This document shows, one piece after another, positions 1 through 9,656 of a stretch of 64,000 nucleotides of DNA. The stretch is from positions 1,088,001 through 1,152,000 of the forward strand of contig NZ_MVAB01000001.1 of the NCBI RefSeq assembly GCF_002026305.1. Direction: 5' to 3'. Within the stretch, counting starts at the first letter, position 1. Every line of letters starts with the position of its first letter. The notes beneath the pieces were generated by a model. It ran no database searches. It was given only the letters and a program-made list of their open reading frames with translations, and was not told where the DNA came from. The translations under genes were made by a program, and so were the position numbers. Source of the stretch: Vagococcus martis (lineage in GTDB: Bacteria > Bacillota > Bacilli > Lactobacillales > Vagococcaceae).

Positions 1-177
1 AAAACTAAATAACATCAATGGGGAGACTTCTTTTTTTGTATAATATTGAGCAAGCGTGACGCATAAAATGCTGACTGTTGCAATATTCGCTAACAGTGTC
101 CCCCATTTTGATAGGACAATCCCAACGATATATTTTTTATCATCTTTCAATAAATTCATTAATTGCTTATTAATCAT
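1..177 (-). CDS. ABC exporter ATPase/permease N-terminus, CydD-like (partial)
   Basis: Only the first 59 codons are present; the gene runs off the left edge. The N-terminus reads MINKQLMNLLKDDKKYIVGI and continues into a hydrophobic segment (about residues 16-45). This resembles the first membrane helix of the CydD-like subunit of heterodimeric thiol or drug ABC exporters. Its ATG overlaps the stop of the upstream DUF454 gene by four bases (ATGA), so the two are translationally coupled. Family assignment from this fragment alone is tentative; the nucleotide-binding domain lies outside the window. Confidence 0.5.
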   Translation of the reverse strand, partial: MINKQLMNLLKDDKKYIVGIVLSKWGTLLANIATVSILCVTLAQYYTKKEVSPLMLFSF

Positions 178-572
178 AGATCGATTCCTTCTGCCTTTGA
201 TAGTTTTGCTTTTCTCTTATCTGAAAAATACACTCTAAAGAATATGACATGGCCTACAAAGACCACAATCAACGCCATCCTCATAATCGTATTTGGCACC
301 ATCACAAAAGGAATAGCCAATAAACAAAACACGGTCACTAATATTTTTAGTTGTTGTTTTTTTGTCATCTTTTTTTCTACAATATATTCCTCTACATATT
401 GCTTGTACCATTTAGTCGCAACAAAATAATCATGTACTTTTTTTGAACTATTTAGCCAAAAAAAAGAGGCGGCTAAATAAAATGGTACAGTGGGTAATAA
501 TGGAATGATGATACCGATAGTTCCCAAAATAAACATTATACAGCCCAAGATAAAAAAGATTATACGCTTCAT
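174..572 (-). CDS. DUF454 (YbaN-type) small membrane protein
   Basis: This 132-residue protein starts with two hydrophobic segments separated by IIIPLLPTVPFYL (residues 1-40), then has a charged middle and two more helices (about residues 76-112). The GxxGxxxPLLPTxPF pattern is the hallmark of the DUF454/YbaN inner membrane family, whose function is unknown. It is the first gene of a minus-strand pair with the CydD-like exporter, with a four-base overlap, and genes of this family are often next to such exporters. It is divergent from mntH; no operator was recognised in the 175-base gap. Confidence 0.75.
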   Translation of the reverse strand: MKRIIFFILGCIMFILGTIGIIIPLLPTVPFYLAASFFWLNSSKKVHDYFVATKWYKQYVEEYIVEKKMTKKQQLKILVTVFCLLAIPFVMVPNTIMRMALIVVFVGHVIFFRVYFSDKRKAKLSKAEGIDL

Positions 573-747
573 CCAATCTCCCCCTTACTTTTTATAAATA
601 GTTATGTTCATTCTAAATGAAAAAGGTTCTCACTGTCAATCGAATCCCAATTTCTCACATTCTACTTTATTTATTCAATAAACTTTACTTTCACATTTGT
701 AGGTTTAAGTGTATGATATGTACAGAAAAAAATAAAGGAGGGGTAAA

Positions 748-2319
748 ATGAGTGAACCTCATAATAATCATGAACCTCACAAACTAATCGCCCATACAAA
801 TGGACGCTCTTTAGAAGAAATAAATGGATCAGTTGAGGTGCCTGTAGGAAAAGGATTTTGGCGAACATTACTCGCCTATTCAGGACCTGGGGCGTTAGTT
901 GCTGTTGGGTATATGGACCCAGGCAATTGGTCAACATCCATTACAGGTGGACAAAATTTTCAGTATCTATTGATGTCTGTCATTTTGATGTCTAGTTTAG
1001 TTGCTATGCTCTTGCAATACATGGCTGCTAAGTTAGGGATTGTCACCCAAATGGATTTAGCCCAAGCGATTCGTGCTAGAACGAGTAAAAAACTGGGGAT
1101 TGTCTTATGGATTTTAACTGAGTTAGCTATTATGGCCACTGATATTGCTGAAGTTATTGGAGCCGCAATTGCCTTGTATTTACTGTTTGGTATTCCACTG
1201 CTCTATGCCGTACTTATTACTGTATTTGATGTTTTGCTACTATTACTTTTAACAAAAATCGGTTTTAGAAAAATTGAAGCGTTAGTTGTCTGCCTAATTT
1301 TTGTCATTCTTTTTGTCTTTATTTATCAAATTGCCTTATCAAATCCATCATGGGGAGCTGTTTTTGAAGGCTTAATTCCTACTAAGGATACGTTTGCTGA
1401 CTCACCAAGAATCGGGGGACAAACACCTTTAACTGGTGCACTAGGAATTATTGGGGCAACGGTTATGCCACATAATTTATACTTGCATTCAGCGGTGTCT
1501 CAAACAAGAAAAATTGACCATTCTGATGAAAACCATGTTGCTGAAGCGGTTCGTTTTTCAACTTGGGATTCAAATATTCAATTGACTATGGCATTTTTCG
1601 TCAATGCCTTACTGTTAATTATGGGCGTGGCCGTTTTTAAATCCGGCACTGTCAAAGACCCGTCATTCTTTGGATTATATGAAGCTTTGTCAGACCCTAA
1701 TACTTTAAGTAATGGACTTCTTGTCTCTGTTGCCAAATCAGGTGTCTTATCCACTCTTTTTGCTGTGGCACTTTTAGCATCAGGACAAAACTCTACCATT
1801 ACAGGAACGTTGACTGGACAAGTCATCATGGAAGGGTTTATTCATATGAAGCTTCCAACATGGTTAAGACGTCTAGTGACACGTTTAATTTCAGTCATTC
1901 CTGTTGTTATCTGTGTCATGATGACAAGTAAAAAAGGAACATTAGAAGAACACGAAGCGCTTAACAATTTAATGAATAACTCTCAAGTATTCTTAGCTTT
2001 TGCCTTACCTTTTTCAATGATTCCACTCCTTATGATGACAAACAGCGAAGCTGAAATGGGGCATCGCTTTAAAAACAATGGGCTTGTTAAATTCTTTGGC
2101 TGGGTTTCAGTTATTGCCTTAACTTACCTCAACTTAACTGGACTCCCAAGTCAGATGGAAGCTTTTTTTGGTGACAATCCCAATCAAACAGAACTAACAA
2201 CAGCGCACAACATTGCCTATGTGATCATTATTGGTGTACTACTTCTTTTAGCTTGGACCATATGGGATTTGTATAAAGGAAACAAACGAATCATGGAAGC
2301 ATCGCAAAATACACCATAA
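748..2319 (+). CDS. mntH: Nramp-family Mn2+/Fe2+:H+ symporter MntH
   Basis: A 523-residue polytopic membrane protein of the Nramp family that imports Mn2+ (and Fe2+) with protons. The diagnostic metal-binding motifs are present: DPGNW in the first core helix (about residue 57) and MPHNLYLHS in helix 6 (about residue 239). A roughly 40-residue soluble N-terminal extension with several histidines precedes the core, as in other lactic acid bacterial MntH proteins. The ATG follows a strong AAAGGAGGGG site. It is monocistronic, with its own promoter region and a terminator downstream. Regulation by an MntR/DtxR-type repressor is expected for the family, but I could not identify a convincing box. 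Confidence 0.95.
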   Translation: MSEPHNNHEPHKLIAHTNGRSLEEINGSVEVPVGKGFWRTLLAYSGPGALVAVGYMDPGNWSTSITGGQNFQYLLMSVILMSSLVAMLLQYMAAKLGIVTQMDLAQAIRARTSKKLGIVLWILTELAIMATDIAEVIGAAIALYLLFGIPLLYAVLITVFDVLLLLLLTKIGFRKIEALVVCLIFVILFVFIYQIALSNPSWGAVFEGLIPTKDTFADSPRIGGQTPLTGALGIIGATVMPHNLYLHSAVSQTRKIDHSDENHVAEAVRFSTWDSNIQLTMAFFVNALLLIMGVAVFKSGTVKDPSFFGLYEALSDPNTLSNGLLVSVAKSGVLSTLFAVALLASGQNSTITGTLTGQVIMEGFIHMKLPTWLRRLVTRLISVIPVVICVMMTSKKGTLEEHEALNNLMNNSQVFLAFALPFSMIPLLMMTNSEAEMGHRFKNNGLVKFFGWVSVIALTYLNLTGLPSQMEAFFGDNPNQTELTTAHNIAYVIIIGVLLLLAWTIWDLYKGNKRIMEASQNTP

Positions 2320-2328
2320 TCATTTACC

Positions 2329-2367
2329 AATAGGATTGAAGTTATTTAAGTCAATCCTATTTTTTTA
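2329..2367 (+). terminator. Rho-independent terminator of mntH
   Basis: An 11-bp perfect inverted repeat, AATAGGATTGA and TCAATCCTATT, with an 11-base loop, followed by a run of seven T. It lies ten bases after the mntH stop. Confidence 0.85.
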
Positions 2368-2457
2368 TTGTTTTTTTCATTTAATGTATGTATTATTAAG
2401 TAAACATTAAATTTTTTTAATTTTCACTTAACTTACCTCACATAAGGAGTTGGAAGT

Positions 2458-3651
2458 ATGGAACATAATACAAATACTACAAAAAAAAATACAATCGGTA
2501 TCGTCTTATCACTAATGATTGGTTATTCTATCCTTTATATGGATAAAAGTATGATTTCAACCGCCATTATCCCGATTTCTTCCGAATTTAACTTAGATGC
2601 TGCTCAGACTGGTCTTATCATGTCTTTTTTCTTTTTAGGTTATTCTCTCATGCAAATTCCTGGTGGCTGGTTAGCTGATAAAATTGGAGCAAAAAAAGTC
2701 TTAATGCTATCCATGATACTCGTTGCTATTTTTTCTGCCGTATTTGGCTTAGTGGGTGTCCTGTCCGCTTTTGTTTTAGTAAGATTTTTTGCTGGTATTG
2801 GACATGCCGGGTACCCATCTAGCGTGACAAAAGCTGTCGCAACAAATTTTGAGCCAGAAAAACGTACCTTAATTCAATCCATCATTTTATCGACATCTGG
2901 GATTGGTGGCATATTAGCCTTTACTTTAGGTGCGAACCTTATCAATATAAACTGGCGATACGCCTATTTCGTCTTAGCTGGACTATTTATGTTATCGCTC
3001 ATCTTAATTTTTTTGTTCATTCCTAACACTGTTCCTATAAAACAAACAAATAAAAAACGCATCCCATTCTCTCATGTATTCTTAAATCGTAACGTTATTT
3101 TTCTTGCAATGGCTATGTTACTACAGAATTTCTTACTATATGGAAATATGTCCTGGTTACCATCTGTTTTAAACCAAAAGTTTGAATTGGATTTAAAAAG
3201 TATCGGATATCTATTAGCTGTGAATGCTCTATTTCAAACTATCGCAACAATGTATTCAGGTGTGTTACTATCCAAACTGTTTTTAGGAAAAGAAAAACTC
3301 TTCATTTTTTTAACAACATCACTCACTGCCGTGTTAGTGATTGCTTTTATCTTTTCCAATAGCTTAGTGTTATCTATGATTTTCTTAGTATTGGTTAGTA
3401 TTTTATCTGTCAGTGCTTTTACAGCTATGTTTACTCTACCACATAAGCTAATTAATCCAGAAATTATCGGGGCATCTATTGGATTTATCAATACAGGTGG
3501 CACACTCGGTGGTTTCCTTGCACCTATGATTTTAGGACAACTCATTAAGGTTGGTGGTGGATCATTTACTCTGTCATTTGTGTTTATGGCAGTCGCTAGC
3601 ATCCTTGCTGGTTTAACTGTCTTATTTGGTATTAGAAAGGAAGAAAAATAA
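2458..3651 (+). CDS. MFS transporter
   Basis: A 397-residue protein with about 12 hydrophobic segments and the MFS loop 2-3 signature GGWLADKIGAKKV (about residues 69-81). That places it in the major facilitator superfamily, near the ACS/hexuronate type (organic anion:H+ symport). The ATG follows AAGGAGTTGGAAGT. The stop is one base upstream of the M20 peptidase start, so the two genes form an operon. Its substrate is therefore probably an amidated or peptidic compound hydrolysed by the partner, for example an aminobenzoyl-glutamate-like molecule. The substrate is inference. Confidence 0.85.
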   Translation: MEHNTNTTKKNTIGIVLSLMIGYSILYMDKSMISTAIIPISSEFNLDAAQTGLIMSFFFLGYSLMQIPGGWLADKIGAKKVLMLSMILVAIFSAVFGLVGVLSAFVLVRFFAGIGHAGYPSSVTKAVATNFEPEKRTLIQSIILSTSGIGGILAFTLGANLININWRYAYFVLAGLFMLSLILIFLFIPNTVPIKQTNKKRIPFSHVFLNRNVIFLAMAMLLQNFLLYGNMSWLPSVLNQKFELDLKSIGYLLAVNALFQTIATMYSGVLLSKLFLGKEKLFIFLTTSLTAVLVIAFIFSNSLVLSMIFLVLVSILSVSAFTAMFTLPHKLINPEIIGASIGFINTGGTLGGFLAPMILGQLIKVGGGSFTLSFVFMAVASILAGLTVLFGIRKEEK

Positions 3652-3652
3652 T

Positions 3653-5086
3653 ATGGAAAAAGCAAAACAACGTATCAATGAATTAATCGAGAATAAAAGA
3701 GCAACTTTTATTGAAGCAGCAGATAAAATTTGGGAAACACCTGAGACACGATTTGCTGTAGAAAAATCCGTTCAACCTTTTTATGATATTTTAGAAAAAG
3801 AAGGATTCTCTATTGAAAAAGGGCTGGCAGACATGGACCATAGCTTTGTTGCTACATATGGTTCTGGAAAACCAGTTATTGGTATCTTGGCCGAATATGA
3901 TGCATTGAGCAATTTAAGTCAAGTTGCCGATTTAGGTGAACAAAAAGCCCAAGTCCCAGGTGGCAATGGACATGCGTGCGGTCATAACTTACTGGGAACT
4001 GGCGCATTAGCTGGTGCTGTTGGGATTAAAGACTATATGGAAGAAAACAACCTAAGTGGTACCATCAAACTATTTGGTTGTCCTGCTGAAGAAAGTGGCT
4101 ACGGAAAAGCCTATATGGCAAGAAGTGGGGTATTTGATGATGTAGATACTGCATTGTCATGGCATCCTTGGGACATTAATGGGATTTGGTCAATTAGTAG
4201 CTTAGCAGTGTATCAAATCTACTATCGTTTCAAAGGTATCGCTGCTCATGCCGCTGCTGCCCCTGAGTATGGCCGTAGTGCGTTAGATGCCGCCGAATTG
4301 ATGAATGTCGGCGTACAATTTTTACGTGAGCATATCATTGATGAAGGCCGTGTTCACTATGCCTTTCGAGATGTAGGAGGAGATTCTGCTAATGTCGTTC
4401 AACCATCTGCGGAATTACACTATTTTATTCGTGCACCAAAGATTGAACAGGCCAATGAGATATTCAAACGTGTCACACGAATCGCTGAAGGTGCTGCATG
4501 GATGACTGAGACAGAATTAGAAATCGGGTTTGATTCCGCATGTTATGACTACATTCCTAATCAAGCTATCTCTACCGTCATGCAAAAAAATCTCGAAGAA
4601 TATGGAAATGCGAATCTAACAAAAGAAGACCAAGAATATGCTCAACGTTACTACGATACTTTACCTGATGCAACAAAAGAACACTTGATTAATCGAGCGA
4701 AACAAGTCGATCCAACTTTATCAGACGACGATGCAAAACGATTGGGTAGTTTACCTGTTTCAGAACAAGTTATGCCTTTAATCTTCTCTGACGAAACACA
4801 AGGTTCAACAGACGTTGGAGATGTTAGTTGGATCTGTCCAACAGCACAAGTATTTATTGGGTGCGAACCTCAAGGAACACCAGCACACAGTTGGCAATGG
4901 GCAGCTAATGGAAAATCTAGCGTCGCTCATAAAGGATTAATCGCTGCAGGTAAAGTCATCGCAACAACAGCTTACGACCTATTAACAAACCCTGAATTAA
5001 TCGAAAAAGCTAAAGCAGAACACCGAGACGTTTTAAATGGTAAAACTTATGTGTCTGCGATTCCTGAAGATGTGTTACCAAAATAA
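3653..5086 (+). CDS. M20-family amidohydrolase, AbgB-like
   Basis: A 477-residue zinc amidohydrolase/carboxypeptidase of the M20D/AbgB type. The metal-site motifs are visible: ILAEYDAL (about residue 75), GHACGHNLLG (about 106), a PAEE box (about 142) and a late histidine in GTPAHSWQW. A dimerisation insert follows FKGIAAHAAAAPEYG. AbgB proteins cleave p-aminobenzoyl-glutamate or related N-acyl amino acids. I use the ATG at 3653, one base after the MFS stop with AGAAAGGAAG upstream; an in-frame start further up would lie inside the MFS gene. The pairing suggests uptake and hydrolysis of one conjugated substrate. Confidence 0.85.
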   Translation: MEKAKQRINELIENKRATFIEAADKIWETPETRFAVEKSVQPFYDILEKEGFSIEKGLADMDHSFVATYGSGKPVIGILAEYDALSNLSQVADLGEQKAQVPGGNGHACGHNLLGTGALAGAVGIKDYMEENNLSGTIKLFGCPAEESGYGKAYMARSGVFDDVDTALSWHPWDINGIWSISSLAVYQIYYRFKGIAAHAAAAPEYGRSALDAAELMNVGVQFLREHIIDEGRVHYAFRDVGGDSANVVQPSAELHYFIRAPKIEQANEIFKRVTRIAEGAAWMTETELEIGFDSACYDYIPNQAISTVMQKNLEEYGNANLTKEDQEYAQRYYDTLPDATKEHLINRAKQVDPTLSDDDAKRLGSLPVSEQVMPLIFSDETQGSTDVGDVSWICPTAQVFIGCEPQGTPAHSWQWAANGKSSVAHKGLIAAGKVIATTAYDLLTNPELIEKAKAEHRDVLNGKTYVSAIPEDVLPK

Positions 5087-5090
5087 AAAA

Positions 5091-5128
5091 AATCCAGACA
5101 AGTTTTTTACGCTTGTCTGGATTTTTTT
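5091..5128. terminator. Bidirectional terminator between convergent genes
   Basis: A 12-bp perfect stem, AATCCAGACAAG paired with CTTGTCTGGATT, flanked by A-rich sequence on the left and T7 on the right. It can end both the M20 operon (plus) and the SDR gene (minus), whose stop codon overlaps its edge. Confidence 0.85.
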
Positions 5129-5990
5129 AACCATTTAATACTGCTCCACCATTAACGTGTAAGCATTGGCCACTGATATAACTACTATCTTGATTAGAAG
5201 CTAAAAAGACAAAACATGGTGCAACTTCATAAGCTTCACCACAACGTTTCATTGGTGTATCTAATCCAAATTTATCATGTGTCATCCCTTTCATAGTCGC
5301 AGGAATCAACGGCGTCCAGATTGGGCCTGGTGCTACACTATTAACACGAATTTTTTTAGCGATAAATTCATCACGAACAGATAAAGAACGAGTATAGCCT
5401 ATCACCGCACTTTTCGTAGTAGAATATGTTAATAAATAAGGATGTCCACGGTAAGCATTTACCGATGCATTGTTGATGATAGAGGCTCCCTCATTAAAAT
5501 GTGGAAATAAGTATTTTGTAAAATACATGAAGCTATAAATATTAGTCGCAAATTCACGTTGAACTTCTTCTTCTGTGATATCGACAATGCTATCACGCTC
5601 GTGTTGTTCTGCCACATTGTTTACTAATATATCAATTGTTTCAAATTGTTCAATAAAAAAGTCAACGGCTTCTTTTACCACATGTTCATACCCAACATCA
5701 CCTTTAAATAAATAAACAGTGGATCCCAGTTCTTCTGCACGTTTTTTTACTTGAAACGCATCTGCATCATTTTCATAATACACAATACCAAGATCTGCCC
5801 CTTCATGAGCATATGCTATCGCAATTGCTGCTCCGATCCCACTATCGCCTCCTGTGATAATGGCACGTTTACCTTTAAGCTTGTTAGCTGATAAATAATT
5901 AGGATCTTCAATTAGTACCTCTGTTGATAGGTAATCACTACCGTCTTGTTGATGATAATCTTCTTTTGGTTTGTTTAATTTATGTTCCAA
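5127..5990 (-). CDS. SDR-family oxidoreductase, general-stress type (YdaD/YhdF-like)
   Basis: A 287-residue classical short-chain dehydrogenase. The Rossmann glycine motif TGGDSGIG sits near residue 47, NNVAE near 127, and the catalytic Ser with YSTTK near residues 175-193. A roughly 40-residue N-terminal extension and the C-terminal SYISGQCLHVNGG match the Gram-positive general stress protein 39/glucose dehydrogenase-like subgroup. The start is a TTG at 5990 with AGGAGAG six bases upstream; no in-frame ATG fits better. It is monocistronic. The substrate cannot be told from sequence. Confidence 0.85.
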   Translation of the reverse strand: MEHKLNKPKEDYHQQDGSDYLSTEVLIEDPNYLSANKLKGKRAIITGGDSGIGAAIAIAYAHEGADLGIVYYENDADAFQVKKRAEELGSTVYLFKGDVGYEHVVKEAVDFFIEQFETIDILVNNVAEQHERDSIVDITEEEVQREFATNIYSFMYFTKYLFPHFNEGASIINNASVNAYRGHPYLLTYSTTKSAVIGYTRSLSVRDEFIAKKIRVNSVAPGPIWTPLIPATMKGMTHDKFGLDTPMKRCGEAYEVAPCFVFLASNQDSSYISGQCLHVNGGAVLNG

Positions 5991-6145
5991 TGGTATCTCT
6001 CCTTTTTATAAACTTTCGTTAGTAAAAAATATACTCATCGTATAAATATAACTACAAATAAAACATTATCACAAAAAAAGTTATTTTACTAAAAGATAAA
6101 GACCATAAAATCATATTTTATATAAATACTCTATTTATTTAATAA

Positions 6146-8653
6146 TTAACTCGCAATAATTTCATGTAAGACATATAATTCCCAATCAGAAATACTAATA
6201 CGATAAAAATCCTCAATAGATGACAATAAATCTTTAATATTTGAGTAGAAATAATTATCATTGACCTTTAATAACGACAAATCCGTTGGCACAGGATAAT
6301 CAACTGACCCTAAAATCGTACGTTCAATCATCAATGCTAAATGCATCGTTAGATTAAATTTTACTTTTACATTAAACTTTATGCCAAATCGACGTTCACA
6401 TTTTTCAATAATCATTTCAACTTGTTTGATAATGATTTCCGGATTTAAGAAATTTAATTTTTCAGATAGACCTTCTTTTGAGAAGAAATAAATACATTTA
6501 TTAGTCAAATCAGTCATGTATTTTTCGTGAATGGTATTACGAAACGTATATTTCATCGCTTGATGTTCGGTATCCTCATCTAAAATATCTAATAAATTAA
6601 CAGAAGACACTGCTGTTTTATTGTCTAGATAAGACGTCGTCATAATGAGTTCTGTTGTATCAAGATAGCCCTTATCTGAGTTTTCACGGTCTAAAATATC
6701 GAGCAATTCATTAAAATGCATCACAATGATTTTTATTTCTGGATTAATAAACGGTTCAAATAATTTCTTCAATTTTTTGGCAATATCATAACCCAAAATA
6801 CTTGAAATAATGACATTGCGATCATTTGAAAAGCCTTCAAAATACTGAATATCTGTGATAAATTTTTGTTTAATATTTTTGGTGATGTCATAAAATGTGT
6901 GATGATTCAGTAGTTGCTGGCCAATTTCCAGTGCAAATGAGGTCGTAAGATTATTAACAACCAATAATTCTCCCATAATCTCTGGTTTTAAACTCTTATA
7001 AAAATGAACCAATGATCCCATATCTACCAACATAATGACCCCTTCAGAAGTATCTCGCTCAGAAAGCCACGATTTCACTTCTAATACAATGTCTTTAATA
7101 GAGGCATCAAGTGGCATGTTAATCGCATCAAACACATAATTGCCACATAATTGATTGGACACCGCTTGAATACTACTTGCAGTTGTATCGCCATGAGCAA
7201 CAAGTAAGGCATGATAAGCAATTTCTTCTTTTATAGCTCCTATTAAAAATAGACTCAACAAAAAACGTGCTTCTTCTTTGTATTCAACTGGTAATGTAGA
7301 CGTAATTTTTTTAGCAAAAAGTGCCGTACGTGGATAGTCCATACTAATCATTTGTTTTATTGGTTGATGATCAAACTTGATACAATCTTTTAGTAATAGG
7401 TATGTAGTTAGTTTTTCAAGATAAGGTGTCACACTATCTACTTTACCCATTATTTGTTTAGTATTAGCAAGTATTTTTTCTCTAATTTGTTTTAAAACAT
7501 AGGTTTCTCCACCAAAATCATCTTTGGATAGCGGAAAACCCAGTAGCGTTTCTCGTAACTCCAATACATCACTCGTAGAATGAAGTAGCACATTTAGTTT
7601 TTCTAGCATCTCTTTTGACACATCCACTAGTTGATTAAGTGGTTCATCATAAATCACTTTCACCACATCATCGTGATTATCACCTATATAAAGTACGTCT
7701 TTATCCTCTTGATAATGAAGTGCATCAGCACAATATAACTTGACCTTGTTGGCTAATTGCCCAATATTTCCTGACATTTTTTCATGTAAAAAACGATCAA
7801 AAATCAAACGATCAATCATCATGTCCTTTTTCAACAGTTTCGCTTCTTTTAAAAACAAGACTCTTAAAATCGTCTCTCGCTCTTGTAATGGCCGTAGATG
7901 ATAATCTGCTAACTCCAATACAGCTGAGATACGACGTAAAAAGGTTGGTAACAACACCTCTTTAGGGTCTTCTGTTGTCGCAAAAATCAAGCGAACGTTA
8001 GCTGTTTCTACTTTATCTTCCTCCCCAATTAAGCGAAACTGACCTGAATCCATAAACTGAAATAGTTTTTCTTGATTTTCATATGACAAACGATGGACTT
8101 CATCTAAAAATAAAATACCGTTGTCTGCTTTACTAAGTAACCCTTTTTTATCTTTGTCAGCACCTGTATAAGCCCCTTTTTTATGACCAAATAATGTTGA
8201 AGACAACAATTCAGGATTATTCGCGTAATCCGCACAGTTAAATACCACGATATTATCTGAGCAATTCGCCTGTTGTTGATTAAGGTAATCAAAAATCAAG
8301 TGTGCTAAATAAGTTTTCCCTACCCCACTATTTCCATGAATTAAAACAGGTAGTCCTTTTGGTGGATAGGACATCGCAGCTTTACAGGTTTTTATCATAG
8401 ATTTGGCACTGCCTTTACTACCGATAAACTGTTCAAACACATCTTGTGACGTATGGTACTCGTGACTAGTTAGTCGCCAAACAATGGGATATGTTTCACT
8501 TTTAATAACCTCTTTATCTTTGGCTAACTCATTTAAATATAAACTCGTGACTGAGCGACTTAACCCAATTTTTTTAGCTAATTCAGTTGTCGTAATCCCA
8601 ACTTGTTCTTCCCCTATACCTTGAAGCAAATGTCTTCTAGTCGACTCCTTCAT
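6146..8653 (-). CDS. LevR/ManR-type sigma-54 activator with PRD domains
   Basis: An 835-residue PTS-controlled sigma-54 activator. In order it has an N-terminal winged helix (about residues 1-60), an AAA+ domain with Walker A HGNSGVGKT and the sigma-54 contact loop GAYTGA, and a first PRD. These are followed by an EIIA-Man-like domain with VAHGDTTA (phospho-acceptor His), an EIIB-like segment and a second PRD at the C-terminus. It is adjacent to, and the likely activator of, the PTS operon, which has a matching sigma-54 promoter at 11427-11442. I use the ATG at 8653, which follows AGGGGGA; a longer reading frame starting 33 bases upstream has no ribosome binding site. Confidence 0.9.
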   Translation of the reverse strand: MKESTRRHLLQGIGEEQVGITTTELAKKIGLSRSVTSLYLNELAKDKEVIKSETYPIVWRLTSHEYHTSQDVFEQFIGSKGSAKSMIKTCKAAMSYPPKGLPVLIHGNSGVGKTYLAHLIFDYLNQQQANCSDNIVVFNCADYANNPELLSSTLFGHKKGAYTGADKDKKGLLSKADNGILFLDEVHRLSYENQEKLFQFMDSGQFRLIGEEDKVETANVRLIFATTEDPKEVLLPTFLRRISAVLELADYHLRPLQERETILRVLFLKEAKLLKKDMMIDRLIFDRFLHEKMSGNIGQLANKVKLYCADALHYQEDKDVLYIGDNHDDVVKVIYDEPLNQLVDVSKEMLEKLNVLLHSTSDVLELRETLLGFPLSKDDFGGETYVLKQIREKILANTKQIMGKVDSVTPYLEKLTTYLLLKDCIKFDHQPIKQMISMDYPRTALFAKKITSTLPVEYKEEARFLLSLFLIGAIKEEIAYHALLVAHGDTTASSIQAVSNQLCGNYVFDAINMPLDASIKDIVLEVKSWLSERDTSEGVIMLVDMGSLVHFYKSLKPEIMGELLVVNNLTTSFALEIGQQLLNHHTFYDITKNIKQKFITDIQYFEGFSNDRNVIISSILGYDIAKKLKKLFEPFINPEIKIIVMHFNELLDILDRENSDKGYLDTTELIMTTSYLDNKTAVSSVNLLDILDEDTEHQAMKYTFRNTIHEKYMTDLTNKCIYFFSKEGLSEKLNFLNPEIIIKQVEMIIEKCERRFGIKFNVKVKFNLTMHLALMIERTILGSVDYPVPTDLSLLKVNDNYFYSNIKDLLSSIEDFYRISISDWELYVLHEIIAS

Positions 8654-8675
8654 TCTACCAATCCCCCTACATACT

Positions 8676-8708
8676 AAAAAACGCATGGCACGTATTGCCC
8701 ATGCGTTT
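8676..8708 (-). terminator. Terminator between the PTS operon and its activator gene
   Basis: A 10-bp perfect stem, AAACGCATGG with CCATGCGTTT, and T6 on the minus strand. It lies 23 bases before the activator start codon, so it ends PTS transcription or attenuates read-through into the activator gene. Confidence 0.8.
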
Positions 8709-8831
8709 CACTCTTACATACCAATAATATAACGACACATAGTTACTTTTCTTGTTAAATTTTAGCATAGTTTACCTGATTAATGTGTCATGATTTATTA
8801 CCAAAACCCTATGTATTGTGTAATAAATTGA

Positions 8832-9656
8832 TTAACAAATACCCAGTAAGCCTAAAATAATCCCAAGAATCATGATACCAAACATCACAACATTGATATT
8901 TACTTTTTTACGTAATAACCAGAACGTAATCAATGTCACAGTTAGTGGTACAATCCCTACAAATAATTGATCTAAGTAATCTTGAATTTTAATTGGATCA
9001 GAGCCACTGACTGTTACTTCTAAAATCGTTTTGAATTTTACAGTTGAAGCAGTCATACTTCCCATCATCAGTAATCCAACCATACTAGATGCTTTAGTCA
9101 GTATTTTCATACCGCCACTTTCATATAGTTTTTGAATGAAATTGGCCCCAACAGAATAACCTGTATAAAGAGCATAATAATGAATAATAAAAGCTGGAAT
9201 ATTGTAAAGTGCTAAGAAAACGATGGCTCCCATAACTGATCCGGTACTGGCGATTGAAATACCGATACTAGCTGCAATAACACGTAAAATCCCCCAGAAG
9301 AATGAATCCCCAATACCTGATAAAGGTCCCATCAATGATGCTTTAACTGCGGTGATGGAGCTTGCATCAAAATTCTCATCTTCACTATTTTGTTTTTCCA
9401 TTGAGGTAACAAGCCCCATAATAAAGTTATTAATATGCATAGTAGCATTAAACCACGTTGTATGACGGACAATCGCATCTGCTCGTTCTTCCTCTGTTTT
9501 GTAATAACGATTGATGACTGGAAGTAACGTATAGATAACGCCTAACGCATGGTATTGTGTCGCTCCTGTACGACTGGCATTCATTGTCCATGAACGCCAA
9601 AAGACTGAGCGCATCATTTTTTTATCTTCAACTGACATATCTTGTTTTAGTTTCAT
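8832..9656 (-). CDS. Mannose-family PTS EIID component
   Basis: A 274-residue EIID of the mannose/sorbose PTS family, an integral membrane subunit that forms the sugar channel with EIIC. MRSVFWRSWTMNASRTGATQ near the N-terminus and the internal GPLSGIGDSFFWG are typical, followed by membrane helices. Its ATG overlaps the EIIC stop by four bases. It is the last gene of the EIIA-EIIB-EIIC-EIID operon. Sugar specificity (mannose, fructose, sorbose or another) cannot be decided. Confidence 0.92.
   Translation of the reverse strand: MKLKQDMSVEDKKMMRSVFWRSWTMNASRTGATQYHALGVIYTLLPVINRYYKTEEERADAIVRHTTWFNATMHINNFIMGLVTSMEKQNSEDENFDASSITAVKASLMGPLSGIGDSFFWGILRVIAASIGISIASTGSVMGAIVFLALYNIPAFIIHYYALYTGYSVGANFIQKLYESGGMKILTKASSMVGLLMMGSMTASTVKFKTILEVTVSGSDPIKIQDYLDQLFVGIVPLTVTLITFWLLRKKVNINVVMFGIMILGIILGLLGIC

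Noticed and set aside
690..745. Possible MntR box (TAGGTTTAAG) upstream of mntH
   Set aside because: Only one half resembles known metal-repressor sites; the second half does not match, so no operator is claimed.
671..937. 88-codon frame antisense to mntH and its promoter region
   Set aside because: It overlaps the mntH start on the other strand, has no ribosome binding site and no recognisable product.
8687..8700. TGGCACGTATTGC resembling a sigma-54 promoter on the plus strand
   Set aside because: GG-to-GC spacing is two bases short, and the sequence is the loop and stem of a terminator hairpin.
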